Positions 62,272-64,000 of a DNA stretch of 64,000 nucleotides are shown in pieces. Source of the stretch: Pestalotiopsis fici W106-1 (Eukaryota; Ascomycota; Sordariomycetes; Amphisphaeriales; Sporocadaceae); contig NW_006917096.1 in assembly GCF_000516985.1 (NCBI RefSeq), forward strand, positions 1,597,606-1,661,605, in the 5' to 3' direction. A program made the translations under genes and the position numbers. The notes under the pieces are model-generated. The model ran no database searches. It saw only the letters and a list, made by a program, of their open reading frames with translations, and was not told the DNA's origin. Numbering within the stretch: the stretch's first letter is position 1; each line of letters starts with the position of its first letter.

Positions 62272-62742
62272 TCACTCGACAGCTTCGTCGATGGGTGCCA
62301 TGGCGCCACTCTTGGCCTTTGGGCTCTTCTTGGCCGAGCCACCGCTGCCACGGCGAGCTCGCTTGGCCATCTGTGCCTGTTGCTTGCGGCGCTCCTTCTC
62401 AGCGACGACGAGACGGATGGCCTCGCGGTTCATGGCGGCTTGTTGCTCGCGTTGCATGTGCAGAAAGTCCTCGTCAGCGACGGTGGTGTAGGGCGATCCC
62501 GAGGCGTTGCTGCTGGCGCTGCTGTGCGAACCTCCCGAGGTGAAGCTGCGCGAGTCGTCGTCGAGGTCCAACAGATCGTCATCGGACAGGTAAGAAGAGG
62601 CGCGCTCGGGCCTTTGCCACGAGGGGAATGCGCAGCTCGACTGGTGGTAGGCGGACGGGCTCGAGAGGTAGCTACTGGAGCCGATGTCGAGCGGTTGTGT
62701 TACTGAGCTCATGGAGCTATATGATCCGTACGAGCCGTACAT
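62272..62742 (-). CDS. Small Ser-rich protein with basic helix; hypothetical
   Basis: Single exon on the minus strand, 156 residues. The N-terminus is Gly/Tyr/Ser repeats (YGSYGSYSS), followed by an acidic DDDLLDLDDD patch, a Ser-rich linker, then a charged helix (LHMQREQQAAMNREAIRL, VAEKERRKQQAQMAKRARR) and a basic tail with KKSPKAKS. The codon pattern and the ordered change of composition support a real gene. It has no transmembrane segment or signal peptide. The helix plus basic cluster could bind nucleic acid or act as a nuclear signal (inference). Family not recognised. Confidence 0.7.
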   Translation of the reverse strand: MYGSYGSYSSMSSVTQPLDIGSSSYLSSPSAYHQSSCAFPSWQRPERASSYLSDDDLLDLDDDSRSFTSGGSHSSASSNASGSPYTTVADEDFLHMQREQQAAMNREAIRLVVAEKERRKQQAQMAKRARRGSGGSAKKSPKAKSGAMAPIDEAVE

Positions 62743-64000
62743 TTTGTTTTGTGGATGTTTCTTGGTTTCCGATGTCGAAAGTGTCGATATGTCGGATTTG
62801 TTTTATCGCGTTAATTCTCGCCAAGTGCGCGCGATGTTGTAGGTGGATATGGGCGTGTAAGTGATAAGGCTCCCCAGATAGATGGATGGATAGATAGGCA
62901 AGCGTATTATACTAGGTACTCGTCGAATGTAGTAGTAGTTGTTGTCGTTGTAGTAGTTGTTGGTCAAGACGAAGCTCGAGTATAATAAAGATGTTGTAGT
63001 GTTATCTGATGATCAGAACGGAAGGGATCAAAAGCTTCGTAGGACATGGTGAGCGAGGCACGGGATGGATATATATCACGGGGAACCAGGGACAAGGAAA
63101 ACAAAAAGGCAGCATGATTCATATTGGACCGAGACTAAGGTACAAAACAACAGGTCTAAGTGTTGTAGTGGTGGGCACCCGGGGGGCGGACAGGCTGCGG
63201 CTGGCTTGCTTCTCTCACCCCCACATCCACGCGAGAAAGTAGCGGTAAGGTCGCCGCGTTTTGCATGGGCTGGGAACTTTTTGCCAGTATTGGGGTGGAA
63301 GGGGGATGCTGACACAAAGTTGGCCAAATTTGGCATGTACCTACGGTATTTAGCGGATCGCGTAGGTACCATGTAAGTGCACGATACGATACCCGCGGTC
63401 CGTTGGTTCCAGTCCATCCATCTACGTACCTACTCAGCCAGACCCGGACCACCCACTCAGCCAGACATACCACTCAGCTCAGTCAGACACTGAGTGAGGG
63501 AGGTACCTAGCTAGCCCGGACTCACTGACTTGGTTGCAAGACGACGGCTCGGAAACCAGGGCCTCTTTGGCCTGTCGCCCAGACCGCCTCTGTCTGTCCG
63601 CCTGTCTGGGAGCCCTGGCAAGCCTGGAAAGCCTGCAAATGTCTGACTCCGCGCGGCCAATCACCTTGTCGGTGTTTCTTTCTTCTACTTGTTTTTCTTT
63701 GCCATTTTTTGTAGCTCGGGCATGTTTCCGGCGACACTAGAGCCTAGGCTGGTCACTTTCCGCCGGCGAAAAGGGTCCCTTTTTGCCTTTTTCCCTGCTT
63801 TTCCCATCCTGTCGCGGTACGAGATTCCGGCAAACGGGAAAGCAAAGAGGAAGTACGGAATCACTGCCTAGGTTGTAGATCTCGTACGCGAGACGAGTTA
63901 CTTTTTCGTTACTTTTTTGTTTTGCAACTATTATCGACATGAATGACCACACCATGATTTTGCACCCTGGCTGGTTTTATTTGTTTGCTTGTTCAATATA
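62743..64000. other. Upstream region of the small Ser-rich gene
   Basis: Contains GATA/TAGA and GTAGTT repeats at about 62880-62960, a duplicated ACTCAGCCAGAC at about 63433-63466 and ACCTACCTA/GGTACCTAGC words at about 63370-63510. No gene supported up to the end of the window. Confidence 0.45.

Overview
The window is nuclear DNA of a filamentous ascomycete (Pezizomycotina, most likely Sordariomycetes and perhaps Hypocreales; the placement is inference). Genes have few short GT-AG introns (48-103 bp) with CTAAC/CTGAC-like branch sites, starts sit in A/GNNATGG-like contexts, and the families are typical of moulds: GH72 glucanosyltransferase, RGS proteins, a Prs1-type PRPP synthetase with a large insertion. 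No rRNA, tRNA, CRISPR or intact transposon was found by eye. A run of exactly 100 N at 56525-56624 shows this is a draft scaffold.

Left part (1-22 kb), all on the plus strand: a membrane-anchored short-chain dehydrogenase (618-1691), a kinase-fold protein with a degenerate active site (3631-5472), a GPI-type beta-1,3-glucanosyltransferase (9592-10988), a Cys-rich membrane protein (11834-12909), an RgsA-like RGS protein (15116-16125) and a membrane protein with a DUF4097-like repeat domain (19245-21671). Minus-strand fragments at 16540-17403 look like a decayed gene.

Middle: 11.6 kb without a recognisable gene (21672-33304) precedes a second RGS gene (33305-35194). Its reading frame is crossed by one TAG and then stays open for 271 codons, so it probably has an in-frame intron or a readthrough/nonsense codon.

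Right part (36-54 kb), a compact housekeeping block: CIA1 (Fe-S assembly; carries an apparent 1-base frameshift), PRPP synthetase, Pol III subunit RPC9/Rpc17, an atypical CAAX small GTPase, tRNA pseudouridine synthase Pus3/Deg1, PIG-H/GPI15, and a six-exon, 1679-residue WD40 + alpha-solenoid protein. Then follow 8.5 kb without recognisable genes, containing the N gap, and a small Ser-rich gene (62272-62742).

Loose functional links: GH72 is itself a GPI-anchored wall enzyme and PIG-H acts in the first step of GPI synthesis; Prs1-type PRPP synthetase is linked to wall integrity in yeast; the two RGS proteins would tune heterotrimeric G-protein signalling. I see no biosynthetic cluster and no clear defence or mobile system. 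The most notable signals are the interrupted RGS frame, the CIA1 frameshift, the atypical GTPase, the degenerate kinase and the decayed gene.
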